From: Lingula anatina
Taxonomy: Eukaryota > Brachiopoda > Lingulata > Lingulida > Lingulidae
Direction: 5' to 3'
NCBI RefSeq assembly: GCF_001039355.2
Contig: NW_019775379.1
Span: 171,198 to 235,197 of the forward strand
DNA: 64,000 bases
This document shows, in pieces, positions 63,199 through 64,000 of the stretch; the stretch's first letter is position 1, and the number at the start of each line of letters is the position of its first letter. The notes beneath the pieces were generated by a model. That model worked only from the letters and a program-made list of their open reading frames with translations. It did not search any database and had not been told where the DNA came from. Position numbers and translations under genes: made by a program.

Positions 63199-64000
63199 TA
63201 AATCCACTAGTTGTGGGGGCTGTGTATGTAAAGCTATCCTGATAGACAAGGTTCTTAGGACCGTATTATAGAGGAAGGTACAGCAGGTTATTGCTAATAT
63301 GGGCAGAAATTATATTAGCATACAGACACTAGGCATTTCAGAACCACTATGAATGGTGGCTAAAAGGTCCATTTTAAGCTGTATGTCTGTGGTTAGGACA
63401 ATTGTGTACTTGCATGTCCTGTCTTTCATCCCGAAAACCATTATTTTTTTTTCTTTTCTTGTGCAGAATTGATAAAGTTTGCGCTTGATGCTGTGGCATG
63501 TTCTTATTTTTCTTTTCTATGTCTATGCAAATATCCGAGGAAAGACAAGTTTTTTTCAAGTCATGAATTTAGAATTCAAAAGCAGGGACCAGGGTTTCTA
63601 TTTATTATTGGGCTGCCTTCTTTGCTGACATTACTTTTACCCCAGCTATGTTGTCTGTCAAGGAAGTGCAAGGTACACTGACATTTACAAAAAGCTACCT
63701 GTTATTTGTGATTTGTCATAAAAGAAAGAAACAACCACTGAAAATCAAAACATTAGTGACATGTTTTGTTGTTTATTGGAACAAGCTTTTTTTTACAGTT
63801 CAGCAACTGAGCAAGCAATTTTCTGTCTGAGCGAGTAATGTTGTATTGATATCACGGGTAATCAGCGTTAAATTCCAGCTTATGAAAATATGAGATTGGA
63901 TTTCTTTGTCTCCTCATAAAAAGGGTCTTTGTGTTTTGAGGTTGATAGGCACGTCGTGGGAAGCAGTGGAGCAGCTGGTGCTTATTTCAGCACTTTAGAA
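63199..64000. other. Right edge, nothing supportable
   Basis: Short frames only, T-rich in places. It may belong to the same putative intron as 59573-62768. Confidence 0.4.

Noticed and set aside
62974-63249. 91-codon minus-strand frame
   Set aside because: It lies across the right arm of the 430-bp MITE and its flank; an accidental frame in an inverted repeat.

Overview
The window is eukaryotic, AT-rich animal DNA with intron-split genes, GT-AG introns, 5'UTR introns, AATAAA signals, many microsatellites and miniature inverted-repeat elements. Gene content (SF3A2, an SLC6 transporter, an F-box/LRR protein), intron density and high polymorphism between two near-identical segments fit a marine invertebrate, perhaps a mollusc or other lophotrochozoan. 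The species cannot be fixed from the sequence. Single Ns and an N run show it is a draft scaffold.

Layout. 1-5.4 kb: no supportable gene; a 60-bp direct repeat and a G-rich tract. 5.4-9.0 kb (+): a four-exon gene for a 99-residue secreted cysteine-rich peptide, built from two short CC-containing modules, one per exon. 10.1-17.7 kb (-): the splicing factor SF3A2, six coding exons, plus a 5'UTR exon close to the next promoter. 17.3-25.4 kb and 25.4-33.7 kb: two copies of one segment of about 8.2 kb, each holding the shared SF3A2/F-box divergent promoter and exons 1-7 of a large F-box/LRR gene (+). Both copies end at the same homologous base, next to a single N, and only the second continues into LRR exons 8-12 (to 36.55 kb). 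I read this as two haplotypes laid end to end by the assembler rather than a true tandem duplication. 37.5-41.8 kb (-): a six-exon alpha/beta-hydrolase-fold protein whose nucleophile serine is replaced by glycine. 45.0-53.1 kb (-): a 14-exon SLC6 Na+-coupled transporter, amino-acid type, with two of the five known chloride ligands changed. 53-64 kb: no coding gene; an orphan promoter with a composite ETS/CRE site and a good splice donor near 59.4-59.6 kb, probably the first exon of a gene running off the right edge, and a fresh-looking 430-bp terminal-inverted-repeat element at 62.8-63.2 kb.

The genes do not form a pathway. Their one visible link is regulatory: SF3A2 and the F-box/LRR gene face away from each other across about 0.2 kb and each carries an ATGGCGG (YY1-like) element in its putative first exon. 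The observations most worth following are the modular cysteine-rich peptide, the altered chloride site of the SLC6 protein, the dead-looking hydrolase, the intronic minisatellite made of splice-donor consensus units, and the interleaved GCATTC-rich inverted repeats in the SLC6 intron. All exon boundaries were set by hand from splice consensus and phase; every multi-exon model closes in frame.
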